A stretch of 64,000 bases of DNA from Rapidithrix thailandica. Its GTDB lineage: Bacteria; Bacteroidota; Bacteroidia; Cytophagales; Flammeovirgaceae. Positions 19,224 to 27,510 of the stretch are shown here, piece after piece (within the stretch, counting starts at the first letter, position 1; each line of letters opens with the position of its first letter). The notes below the pieces were generated by a model. That model was not told where the DNA came from, searched no databases, and saw only the letters and a list, made by a program, of their open reading frames with translations. A program made the translations under genes and the position numbers. Location of the stretch: NCBI RefSeq assembly GCF_039710355.1, contig NZ_JBDKWZ010000008.1, forward strand, positions 186,001 to 250,000, in the 5' to 3' direction.

Positions 19224-21092
19224 TTAAAGATCGGCAACAATGGCCCTTTTATGGGCTTTGTCATAATGAGAAGCCAAGTATTGCCAGTCAAAAAGAACAG
19301 AGTTACTCTCCACTTGATTTCTGAAGGCAATGCGTTCCCTCCGGTTCAGCTGCACATAGTTGTAGAGAAAAGTGGCCAATTCATTTGCCGATTTATCAAA
19401 ATTTCCATGCCTGCGTTTGGTAACGGAAATGCCGTTTTCTTCCGGGTCTTTCATGGATTTGAGAGCATAATCACCAAAACCTGACAAGTCACTGGTGACC
19501 GAAGGGACACCGCTGGCGATACACTCCAAAGGCGTATAGCCCCATGGCTCGTAGTAACTGGGGAATATCCCCATATGGCATCCCCGGACAAACTGATGGT
19601 ATTCCATTCCGAACAAAGGATTGGTTGGAGAAATGAAATCGGGGTGGTAAATAAACTTCACCCGGTCGTCCGGGTAGTTGATCAAGTTGGCATTGCGCAG
19701 AAAGTTGAGTACTTCATCTTCCGCATCGTTGACCAAGTTGTGTGTTACGATGGGGGGAAGGCTGTCCGATTTCCAGGATTGTAAAGTTCTGCGCAATCGC
19801 AAGCGCATATAATCATCCACAAACTCACTCAAGTTAGGTAAGCGATGATCCAGACTGGCCGCAGCGGCATAAAATAATTTCTCGCCTACCTGATGTTGAA
19901 TTTCATCGCAACATTGCCGGACTTCTTCCATGATGGCCTTTGAATGCAGAACCATAGGGTTGATGCTATGAAAAGGCCTTTTGGTAATGATAAACATGAC
20001 AATGGTAACCGGGGACTTGTCTTGTTTGAGCCACCAGTTTAAGCGGGCCAAAGCCTCTAAGGTTAAGTCATACCCTTTGTTTTTATACTCAAAGCGGCCT
20101 GAGGTAAAGAAGTATAAGGTATTGTTCAGGTCGAAGGAATAGCTCTGAAAGAAATGCCCCATTACGGCTTGGTGGATCCTTTCTTTGTATTCCAGGTGCA
20201 GATTTTGAAATTCGTGCAAAGCTTCAAAGCGCTCGATGTTCAGGCCATTAGGCAATATTTCATCCGGCTTTCGTCCCAGCAAATGCTCACATTCATTGGC
20301 TGTTAGTTCGCTGACCGTGGTGAAAACATGCGAACCGTGAGCGGCAGCCCGTTCAATTTTGACCATAGGTTCGATGTTGAAATGTGTCGCTTCTTTTTGC
20401 CAGTCATAAAAGGGAAGGTATTCATAAAATAAGGGGTCATTCATGGCCAAATACCGGCCCAGTAAGGTGGCATGGGTGGTAAAAACCGTAGAAACCGGAA
20501 TGCTTTTCCGGCGGATTTGAGGAATGGGAATACCTGCCATCCATTCGTGAAAGTGTCCGACTACTTTTTTACTATTGGCCTCCTCGGTTAACAATTGGAG
20601 GAAAACTTCCACTTGATGCCCGAACGCAATGGTTTGGTCCAACATCTCATCTCCTCCGGGAGTAGAAATATCGTGATGCTCCCAAAGTTCATATTTGATC
20701 TCCCCTAATTTATCATAAACATTGAAAGGGTTGAAAAGAACCGTTTGTGGGCGCCCGGAAACCAACCAATGGCCGTAATGTACTTCGTAGCCCATCTCCC
20801 GCATTTTTTCCACCGCCCGGCCTATAGGGGACCTGCTATGCGAAATAGGCTCAAACTCCGCACTTACATTGCTGTGCACATAAGGCCCCAACAGGCAGTA
20901 ATGTTCTCCCCAATATTCCACCATCGAGGGAATTTTTGAACGGATAACCGTATAAATACCACCCATCTGATTACATACTTCCCACGCTACTTCCACCAGG
21001 ATAGATTTACTGATTTCTCTTTTGGTGATCTTTCGTTTTAGCTTTTTTGAGGGGTGTAAAGCTGATGATCCGGATATACTGAATTTTGTCAT
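19224..21092 (-). CDS. Glycogen synthase, eukaryotic-type GT3 family
   Basis: Retaining glucosyltransferase that elongates alpha-1,4-glucan from a nucleotide sugar (UDP-glucose in the characterised eukaryotic enzymes; the donor here is inferred). 622 residues from the ATG at 21092; an upstream in-frame start at 21149 would add 19 residues with no obvious function. Family signs are VEVAWEVCNQMGGIYTVIRSK-type sequence near the N-terminus, HFHEWMAG, TTHATLLGRYLA, SGRFEYKNKGYDLTLEAL, and the catalytic E-x7-E motif in YEPWGYTPLECIASG near the C-terminus. This is the yeast/animal-type enzyme, not the bacterial ADP-glucose GlgA (GT5). It complements the eukaryotic-type branching enzyme at the left edge of the window. 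Confidence 0.93.
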   Translation of the reverse strand: MTKFSISGSSALHPSKKLKRKITKREISKSILVEVAWEVCNQMGGIYTVIRSKIPSMVEYWGEHYCLLGPYVHSNVSAEFEPISHSRSPIGRAVEKMREMGYEVHYGHWLVSGRPQTVLFNPFNVYDKLGEIKYELWEHHDISTPGGDEMLDQTIAFGHQVEVFLQLLTEEANSKKVVGHFHEWMAGIPIPQIRRKSIPVSTVFTTHATLLGRYLAMNDPLFYEYLPFYDWQKEATHFNIEPMVKIERAAAHGSHVFTTVSELTANECEHLLGRKPDEILPNGLNIERFEALHEFQNLHLEYKERIHQAVMGHFFQSYSFDLNNTLYFFTSGRFEYKNKGYDLTLEALARLNWWLKQDKSPVTIVMFIITKRPFHSINPMVLHSKAIMEEVRQCCDEIQHQVGEKLFYAAAASLDHRLPNLSEFVDDYMRLRLRRTLQSWKSDSLPPIVTHNLVNDAEDEVLNFLRNANLINYPDDRVKFIYHPDFISPTNPLFGMEYHQFVRGCHMGIFPSYYEPWGYTPLECIASGVPSVTSDLSGFGDYALKSMKDPEENGISVTKRRHGNFDKSANELATFLYNYVQLNRRERIAFRNQVESNSVLFDWQYLASHYDKAHKRAIVADL

Positions 21093-21486
21093 GAATATTT
21101 TGGAAGTTAGGTAGGCGAACCCTGCAAGGGCTTGATTTTGTCCAATCATAAAAAGTAAATCTTACTTAAATGAACCAGTTACAAATCAAGCGCAATTTCG
21201 TTTTTGGGAGACGGCTACTCGGGTTAGTGTTGTGGTTTATCAAATTGTAAACAAGATCTCTATGAAGTGAATTAACCTTTTTCTTTTTCCTGAAAAATGT
21301 TTCAAAAACGCCTCCTCTATATTACTTTTTTCAACAATAGCTTTGGCTGTTCTTTTCAAAAAGTGCCTTGATGAGCCGATTTTGATTCCATTTTTGGTCA
21401 AAAACTATAAGTTTAAACCGCTTCTATGGGTAAATTAGAAACTATTTTGTTTTTCTACAATGTTGAATGTGTTTTTCCCTATGGAT
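21093..21486. other. Intergenic region holding repeat copy 2
   Basis: About 390 bp between the glycogen synthase start and the SGNH hydrolase stop. It contains the 161-bp repeat at 21264-21424 and otherwise only AT-rich leader sequence of the glycogen synthase gene. Confidence 0.5.
21264..21424 (+). repeat. 161-bp dispersed intergenic repeat, copy 2
   Basis: Same element as at 10865, 29275 and 56630, same orientation and same length. Ends are GAAGTGAATTA and TAAACCGCTTC. The trinucleotide TAT flanks both ends, compatible with a 3-bp target duplication. The internal hairpin is AATAGCTTTGGCTGTT, with a G-U pair. Confidence 0.87.
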
Positions 21487-22089
21487 TCAAAATTTTAATA
21501 ATTTGACAATATCGTCCTTGATCAAACGGATCCATTGCGTGTACATCGCACCCGATAGGTGTAATTGGTCTTTGGTAAGAAAAGTAAGGTCCTGGCCGGC
21601 TTGTCTGGACAAAGGGGTGATGTCGAGAAAAAGGATACCTTTCTTTTCAGCTTTCCTTTGGATGACACCGTTAAAATGTTCAATCTCTTCGGCAATCTCC
21701 GGAGGGTTTTTATCCTGCGCAAACGGAGTTACACTGTAATCGGGAATCGAAAGAGCAAATACACTCTTTTCGTTGTGGGTGGCGAGGGATACTGCTTCTT
21801 CGAATAAATCATCCATGGCTGATGCAAATTCGCTGAGGGCATAGCCTCTGTATTGGTTATTGACCCCAATTTGTAAAGACACAAGATCGTATTGATGGTT
21901 TTCGGCCAGGGAATCCGTGACGGCATCCAGCAGGTCATCAGTGCTCCAACCCGTACAGGCGACAATGGTTGGCTTTTCAAAAGCAAATCCGGATTGTTTC
22001 AGCGTTTCCGTTAATTGAACCGGCCAACAGGCTTCGCGGGATACGCCTTCCCCAATCGTATAAGAATCTCCTAATGCTAAAAATTTCAT
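21487..22089 (-). CDS. SGNH/GDSL-type hydrolase
   Basis: Predicted esterase or acylhydrolase of the SGNH superfamily. 200 residues from the ATG at 22089; an in-frame TTG at 22098 is less likely. Block I is FLALGDSYTIGEG with the nucleophile Ser, the block III Asn is in QIGVNNQYRG, and block V DQLHLSG supplies the catalytic Asp and His. There is no signal peptide, so it is probably cytoplasmic. Length fits the small single-domain members such as thioesterase I/TesA-like and carbohydrate esterases. It is downstream of the Plug gene on the same strand with a 116-bp gap, so joint transcription is possible. The substrate cannot be told from sequence. Confidence 0.92.
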   Translation of the reverse strand: MKFLALGDSYTIGEGVSREACWPVQLTETLKQSGFAFEKPTIVACTGWSTDDLLDAVTDSLAENHQYDLVSLQIGVNNQYRGYALSEFASAMDDLFEEAVSLATHNEKSVFALSIPDYSVTPFAQDKNPPEIAEEIEHFNGVIQRKAEKKGILFLDITPLSRQAGQDLTFLTKDQLHLSGAMYTQWIRLIKDDIVKLLKF

Positions 22090-22205
22090 GGTTTTCAAAG
22101 TTTAAGTAGAGGACTTATATTGGAAGATAGATTTCGCTTACTGATAATAAGTATATAATGATCCACCGCTTCAATACATTTAACTCCTATAGGCCTAACA
22201 GATTC

Positions 22206-23537
22206 CTATGGGGTTTTTATCCGTAAATAGCCAATGAGTCGGTCACCTTTTGCTTGCAAAGGACGGTAATAGACCAACACATCGTATTCATTCCGGGTTT
22301 GAGAGTGATTGCCTTCTATCAACAGGTCATTTTTTTGTTGGGTGCTGGGGTTATAGATGGTATAAAAGTAATTATACACCCCTTGTTTGAGCAAGATTTT
22401 ACCTTCATAGGCTGCTTTTTCATCATTGTATAGCATTTGGTATTCCTTGCGTAGTTGCCAGTCTGAGAACCCTCCGAATATATAGACTTCGTTTTCCAAC
22501 GGATTGGGAAGCGCCAGGTTAAAGTGGACTTCGGCATAGTCGCTTTCGCGGGCCCCGTCTCGACTTTCGTAGTGGTCAATATAATAGGCACCGTTAAATT
22601 CTTCCATGTGCTGACGTTGATTGTACACCCGGCCTTCCAGCGATTTGTCTTCGTGTAAATAGACCCGGTTGGCATTGCCGATTTGGTCGACTTTTTGGAT
22701 ATTGATTCCCGTATTGGTAAAACTTCGAAAATCAAAAACCCGGAATTCATTTCCTCCGTCAAAGGTGTTTTCATCATTAAAATACTGAAAATCCAATTGC
22801 TTTTGAAATTCTTTTACATACAAGGGAGGTAAGTTGTAGATTGCATTGTCCCATCGGTAGTTTTGCCGGATTGTAAGTTTGATATTCTCCTTGGGGTTGA
22901 TAAGCTGAAAGTCTTTGTAGTTGACCAGTATATCTACTTTTTGTTTCCTTCTGAATCCCTCATTTCCCAATCCTTCCTGTACGCTTCCCGATACCGATAC
23001 TTGTTCTTCAAACACCATAAATCGCCGGGTGATAATCAGGTCGCTTTCATCTCCTTCCCGGTAAATGACCAAGAGGTAATTTCCCGAAAGCTTGACTTTG
23101 GGCAGCTGAAACCGAAAGTGCACATAAGGTACCTTGGCATTGATCGAGAAGGCAAAGTCATCCAGGCTAAATTCATTGTATTCCGTCAGGTATTCAATAG
23201 CCTGTTGGTTGGAAATGCTCCAGTCGTGGTTGCAGTGTAGGATTTTTGCTCTGTAATAGTCGGCATCATCTCCAAACTCATCAAACTCCAATACCAGGCG
23301 ATCCGATTGGTACACAGGTACTACCGGAGCTTGCAATATGTCTTTGGGAGTGCCGGAGAGCCGGGGGTATAACATCACCGTTTTGATGCCCGGCTCATAC
23401 ACAAAGTTTTGTGTCAATAAGGATTTTTGTTGAAAATATTCCGCCTGGTTAAGGGCCCACTCCGGTTGTTGGCTATATAAAAGGCTAGGGCTTAAAAATA
23501 GCAAAGCAAAAAAAAGAAGGTGTTGTTTGATTTTCAT
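22206..23537 (-). CDS. Type IX secretion system Plug protein (DUF5103 family)
   Basis: The 443-residue protein belongs to the family formerly called DUF5103. In Flavobacterium johnsoniae T9SS structures, a member of this family binds the periplasmic side of the SprA translocon and closes its pore when PorV is not occupying the lateral gate. The signal peptide is 1-21, cleaving near LLYSQ|QPEW. The N-terminal domain (about 35-160) carries GIKTVMLYPRLSG, KILHCNHDWSISN and EFSLDDFAFS, all typical of the family, and the C-terminal half has the E-set-like segment EVYIFGGFSDWQLRKEYQM. It lies alone, not with other T9SS structural genes. Assignment to the family is strong; the mechanistic role is by homology. 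Confidence 0.9.
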   Translation of the reverse strand: MKIKQHLLFFALLFLSPSLLYSQQPEWALNQAEYFQQKSLLTQNFVYEPGIKTVMLYPRLSGTPKDILQAPVVPVYQSDRLVLEFDEFGDDADYYRAKILHCNHDWSISNQQAIEYLTEYNEFSLDDFAFSINAKVPYVHFRFQLPKVKLSGNYLLVIYREGDESDLIITRRFMVFEEQVSVSGSVQEGLGNEGFRRKQKVDILVNYKDFQLINPKENIKLTIRQNYRWDNAIYNLPPLYVKEFQKQLDFQYFNDENTFDGGNEFRVFDFRSFTNTGINIQKVDQIGNANRVYLHEDKSLEGRVYNQRQHMEEFNGAYYIDHYESRDGARESDYAEVHFNLALPNPLENEVYIFGGFSDWQLRKEYQMLYNDEKAAYEGKILLKQGVYNYFYTIYNPSTQQKNDLLIEGNHSQTRNEYDVLVYYRPLQAKGDRLIGYLRIKTP

Positions 23538-24037
23538 AAAGTTGAAGGCTTGTATTCCCTATTAGGGATAAGGTTTTACAGATTACTTTTAGAAGCTTTT
23601 ATACTTCCTTTTTTAATCGTTTTTTTTTTTGACTAAGTGGCTTATATTTTACTTCTTAAAGAATTCTTTTTAAGCGTTGTTTGAATCTTGGTCAATGGGG
23701 CTTGCAAAGTTTTGAAAACGGGATACTGTTTTTTTCCGGCAATACCAAAAGTGCCAATCCAACGGAAAAATGAAATCCGCCAGTTAGGATAACCCCTGCA
23801 AAAATTTCCAAACACAAAACTTAAAGAGCTTCTAAGGAAAATTAAAGAAAACATTTTTAAATCGGGCAACAAGCTAGAATAAACTTAAAATGCTTAAAAA
23901 AAGACAGAAAAACAGAAGTACATTATACCTAATCCGGCTTTGCAAATTCCAATTGTATTCCTATCGTCTTTGGAAGTATTGGGCTTGCAAAGAGGAGTTA
24001 TTATCCGGCCGGCATAACCTAATTAAATGATAAAGTG
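23538..24037. other. 500-bp intergenic region before the dioxygenase gene
   Basis: Divergent promoter region between the Plug gene (-) and the tryptophan dioxygenase-like gene (+). A 76-codon minus-strand frame at 23642-23872 is open, but it is Phe/Lys-rich and has no recognisable domain, so I do not call it. I see no repeats or strong hairpins. Confidence 0.45.
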
Positions 24038-25000
24038 ATGGAAAATGAAAAACGTAAAAATATCGATGCCAAGATTGAAGAACAGCTCCGGAAACTAAGA
24101 AGCAAATACGATGTGATGGGGCAGGACATGTCTTCTTACCTGGATGGTTTGCTTTATGCAAACTTTTTGACCTATTGGGATTATATTCATTTGGATACGC
24201 TGTTGAGTCTGCAAAACCCCAAAACGGACTTTCCCGATGAACAAATTTTTATTATGTATCATCAAATCACAGAACTGTACTTCAAGCTGATTTTATGGGA
24301 AATACAACAATGTTCAGAATCCCCTTCTTTGGAAGGAAAAATATTTGTCGGGAAAATTAAGCGGATCAATCGTTACCTGAAGCACCTGGTCAATTCTTTT
24401 GAAATTATGGTGGAGGGTATGGAAAAAGAGCAGTTCTTAAAGTTTCGAATGACCTTGCTGCCTGCTAGCGGGTTTCAATCTGTTCAATACCGGATGATAG
24501 AATTCCGGGCCACTCCTTTGCGGAATTTGCTGTCAAAGGAATTCTCTGAAACCCACTTGTCAAACCTTCCCATAGAAGAGACCTTCTCCTATTTGTATTG
24601 GCAGCAAGGTGCATCTGAACTGAAATCCGGAAAGAAAACACTGACATTGATAAAGTTTGAAGAGAAGTATAAAGAGCCATTGATACAACTGATACATGAG
24701 ATGCAGACAAAGAACTTGTGGTCTTTGTTTTTAAAATCAGTGAAAAGCGGTGCTGAAGAGGTAGAAGCAGTGGAAGCTTTGCGGACGATGGACGAACTGA
24801 TGAATGTACAATGGCCCTTGTCGCATTACAAATCGGCTGCCCGCTACTTGCAAAGAGATCCGGAGGTGATTTCAGCGACAGGGGGGACTAACTGGCAAAA
24901 ATACTTGCCTCCTCGTTTTCAAAAAATCATTTTCTTTCCTGAGTTATGGACGCAATCAGAAAAGAAGGAATGGGGAAAAGCTTATTTTATGAAGGAATAA
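24038..25000 (+). CDS. Tryptophan 2,3-dioxygenase family protein
   Basis: Family of heme enzymes that open the indole ring of tryptophan to N-formylkynurenine. 320 residues from the ATG at 24038; a GTG three bases upstream is also in frame. Family signs are YANFLTYWDYIHLDTLL, the distal-His segment MYHQITELYFKLILWEI (equivalent of the HQTxELWFK motif), RMTLLPASGFQSVQYRMIE, the proximal heme-His candidate in SHYKSAARYLQ (about residue 263), and the TGGTNWQKYL loop matching the substrate-binding TGG motif. No kynurenine pathway genes are adjacent. Sequence around the substrate pocket is diverged from characterised TDO, so family membership is firmer than substrate. Confidence 0.9.
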   Translation: MENEKRKNIDAKIEEQLRKLRSKYDVMGQDMSSYLDGLLYANFLTYWDYIHLDTLLSLQNPKTDFPDEQIFIMYHQITELYFKLILWEIQQCSESPSLEGKIFVGKIKRINRYLKHLVNSFEIMVEGMEKEQFLKFRMTLLPASGFQSVQYRMIEFRATPLRNLLSKEFSETHLSNLPIEETFSYLYWQQGASELKSGKKTLTLIKFEEKYKEPLIQLIHEMQTKNLWSLFLKSVKSGAEEVEAVEALRTMDELMNVQWPLSHYKSAARYLQRDPEVISATGGTNWQKYLPPRFQKIIFFPELWTQSEKKEWGKAYFMKE

Positions 25001-25030
25001 AATAACAGTGTGAAAGAAGATAAGGGTATA

Positions 25031-25055
25031 AAAAAGCGGTTCGTTGTTGAACCGC
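25031..25055 (-). terminator. Minus-strand terminator after the Cys-rich small gene
   Basis: Read on the minus strand, GCGGTTC-AACAAC-GAACCGC is followed by TTTTTT (stem 25036-25042 with 25049-25055). It lies 26 bp beyond the stop of the 50-residue gene, which supports that gene being transcribed. Confidence 0.8.
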
Positions 25056-25080
25056 CCGGGAATAATGTTTTTGGGGTATG

Positions 25081-25233
25081 TTATCGTTTAGGGCAACTTT
25101 TGCAGTGATTTTTGCCCTTTTTGTACTTTTTGCAACAGTTCTTCTTTTTGCATACAATTTCTTGTTCTGCACTGTCTATGTGGAGCATCTCTAACAATCG
25201 CTGACTGACCACATGATAATTTGATGTATTCAT
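25081..25233 (-). CDS. Cys- and Lys-rich small protein (50 residues), function unknown
   Basis: A 50-residue ORF from the ATG at 25233 (an in-frame ATG at 25272 is possible but less likely). The N-terminal half is helix-forming (YHVVSQRLLEMLHIDS) and the C-terminal half is CKKKNCCKKYKKGKNHCKSC, with five cysteines among lysines, which could bind a metal ion or nucleic acid. Support for its reality is the composition, unlike the surrounding non-coding DNA, and a perfectly placed minus-strand terminator just downstream. It sits alone between the dioxygenase and GH10-like genes. I do not recognise a named family. Confidence 0.65.
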   Translation of the reverse strand: MNTSNYHVVSQRLLEMLHIDSAEQEIVCKKKNCCKKYKKGKNHCKSCPKR

Positions 25234-25559
25234 GTATATTTTATTTAAACTTAATCTAAATAAGCATTGCAAATATAAGTTCTGGATTGAAAAATGAAAG
25301 TCTTTTAATTAATTTTTTTAATGTGTAAAAAAGCTATCAGGTGCTTGATTTAGTGCTGTTTGCGTAGTTTTTGGTGGAGGAATCTTTTATCTGTTAACAA
25401 TTGAAAGAAATGTAAGGGCATTTTGAATGACTAAAGAGAAAGTGCGCTTTTTTGAGCCAATCAATATGTAAAAGAGGTGGATAAAGGGGCATTGTCCATT
25501 TCTGTTTATCCAAAGCAAGTACTCTCCTTGGCTTTGGTATTGCCGGTTATTATAATCTG
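25234..25559. other. Intergenic region between GH10-like gene and small Cys-rich gene
   Basis: 326 bp, AT-rich, presumably carrying the promoter of the minus-strand Cys-rich gene. No ORF, repeat or clear hairpin seen. Confidence 0.4.
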
Positions 25560-27128
25560 TTAATCAGAAGAGTGATGATTAGCCAAACTGACTTCAAAAA
25601 GCCGGCTTTCATTGTTCATTCGATCCAGCGCGGTTACTACATACCTGTCCGTGTCCTGCCCTTGTTGATCGAGAAACCAACGTTGGCATCCGGGAAGGAC
25701 TGCTAAGATATGCCGGGGGTGGTTGATATTAATCACTTCCTTTTCTTTAAACTTATAGATAATATACCGGTAAGGTCGCTCACCGTCTTCGGCTGGGGCA
25801 GGTTTATGCCATTTGAGTTTTATCCCGTTTTGTTTTTTTCTGGTTTTAAGTTTTTTAGGGGCCAGGGGAGGGGTATTGTCCTTCCAAGGCATTGTGGGGA
25901 TTAAAGCCGGGTATTGAAAGAGGTGTTCCTGTAAAGAGTCAGAGAGGTGACCTGTATTGTGCAATACGGATTTACAACTAAACAACGCGTTGCCTTGAAT
26001 GGATTGATGTAGAGTGCGGGTTAAGCGGATTTGAGCAGGGAGTTCTTCCGGGTTGTTCCAAGTGCTGTCCGCATTGTTCTGTATTTTATAGGCAGCATGT
26101 CCGGTATACACATGCCGGTTGAAGTGGTTTTGGGCCCACCACCGTGCCAGTACGCCAAAGGGAGCCTCCGGAAATTGTTGTGACCAATAGATTTGAGGGA
26201 TCACATAGTCAACCCAGTGTTTTTGCAGCCATTTGCGCACATCGGCATAATTGGCATCAAAAGCGGTCACATTCGCTTCGGTGGCCGAGCCGAATTGGGG
26301 GTCTTCTTCTTTGTTGCGCCATACTCCAAAAGGGCTGATTCCCAGTTTTACATGTTTTTTCTCTTGTTGGATTGCTTCATGTAAGGCCTGTACAAACTGG
26401 TCAATATTTGCCCTGCGCCAATTGTGTAGATTTTCCGTATTTGAGGCAAATTCAGAAAAGGTATGTTTGTCTTCAAAAGGCCTTCCGGGGATGGGATAAG
26501 GGTAAAAATAGTCATCCAAATGTACGGCATCAACATTGTACTTACGGACGACTTCCGTAATTTGCTCTATGACGTATTGACGAACTTCCGGAATGCCTGG
26601 GTTTAAGTAGAGTGTACTTCCGTACGTAACAATCCATTCCGGTTTAAGGTGGGCAAGATGGTTTTCAGGTAATTCTTCCCTCGATTGTGTATAATACATG
26701 GCTCTGAAAGGGTTAAACCAAGCATGAAACTCCATTCCCCTTCGTCGGCATTCATAGATCATAAATTCTACCGGATCATAGTTGGGTCCCCGCTCCGGGT
26801 CGTTTGTAATCCATTCCGACCATGGTTCACTATTGCTGGGGTATAACGTGTTGGCCGCCGGACGCACCTGTACGATGACCGTATTGATCCCGCATTTTTT
26901 GAGATGATCCAGAATTTCAATAAACTCATTTTGCTGTTGCCGGGCACTGAGTCCTTTTTGAGAAGGCCAATCGAGGTTGGCAACCGTGCTGACCCAAACT
27001 CCCCGGAATTCTCGTTTAGGACTTGGATTTTGTGCATAAACTTTTGAAAATAAGCTATAAAGTAAGGCTAATTGCCAACAAAAAATACGCAATGCTTGTT
27101 TGTTAATTTGTTTATGAATTAGTGGCAT
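25560..27128 (-). CDS. Glycosyl hydrolase-like 10 (GHL10/YngK-type) secreted protein
   Basis: A 522-residue exported protein with a hydrophobic signal (about 12-32, cleavage near VYAQ|NPSPK). The catalytic-type domain (about 38-385) belongs to the glycosyl hydrolase-like 10 family (PF02638; YngK of Bacillus): FRGVWVSTVANLDWPS, INTVIVQVRPAANTLYPS, MEFHAWFNPFRA, AVHLDDYFYPYP and KLGISPFGVWRN. The HLDDYF and QVRPAAN segments line the barrel pocket in this family. A C-terminal domain (about 405-515) looks fibronectin III-like, with APKKLKTRKKQNGIKLKWHK. Family members are thought to act on envelope or exogenous polysaccharide, but activity is poorly known. It is divergent from the histidine kinase gene, with a 382-bp shared upstream region. 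Confidence 0.92.
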   Translation of the reverse strand: MPLIHKQINKQALRIFCWQLALLYSLFSKVYAQNPSPKREFRGVWVSTVANLDWPSQKGLSARQQQNEFIEILDHLKKCGINTVIVQVRPAANTLYPSNSEPWSEWITNDPERGPNYDPVEFMIYECRRRGMEFHAWFNPFRAMYYTQSREELPENHLAHLKPEWIVTYGSTLYLNPGIPEVRQYVIEQITEVVRKYNVDAVHLDDYFYPYPIPGRPFEDKHTFSEFASNTENLHNWRRANIDQFVQALHEAIQQEKKHVKLGISPFGVWRNKEEDPQFGSATEANVTAFDANYADVRKWLQKHWVDYVIPQIYWSQQFPEAPFGVLARWWAQNHFNRHVYTGHAAYKIQNNADSTWNNPEELPAQIRLTRTLHQSIQGNALFSCKSVLHNTGHLSDSLQEHLFQYPALIPTMPWKDNTPPLAPKKLKTRKKQNGIKLKWHKPAPAEDGERPYRYIIYKFKEKEVININHPRHILAVLPGCQRWFLDQQGQDTDRYVVTALDRMNNESRLFEVSLANHHSSD

Positions 27129-27510
27129 ACCGGGCTGAGTTTATCAGCAAAAGTATTAAAAATTATACACCAAAAACGAATGTAACCCTAAAGGAATGGT
27201 CAAGGTTTATTTTGTAGATCTCCATCATACTAATCATCTGTCAGCCGCTCAAGGGCCGGATGAATATTTTACGGTACAGATGGTTTGTAAGAAATCGGAG
27301 CTTCTCAATCTCCTAATTATTTTGTAACTTTTAAGTAGAAAACATCCGGCCGTTTGTGAGGCAGAACGTATCTCAAAAAAAATCCTCTTTTCCGGTTACA
27401 CTTATCATATTGACATAAACTAACCTTGTGAAGGGCTTTTGCTCTTTTGCCAAAACGATTATCTAATGACTAACATTCGCTCCGCGAATTACTAAATATC
27501 GGGTTTTTGT
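27129..27510. other. Divergent promoter region, GH10-like gene and histidine kinase
   Basis: 382 bp without an ORF. It must hold promoters for both divergent genes. No repeat or strong hairpin is visible. Confidence 0.45.

Noticed and set aside
23642..23872. 76-codon minus-strand frame upstream of the Plug gene
   Set aside because: Phe/Lys-rich translation of AT-rich DNA, no recognisable domain, no terminator; probably spurious.
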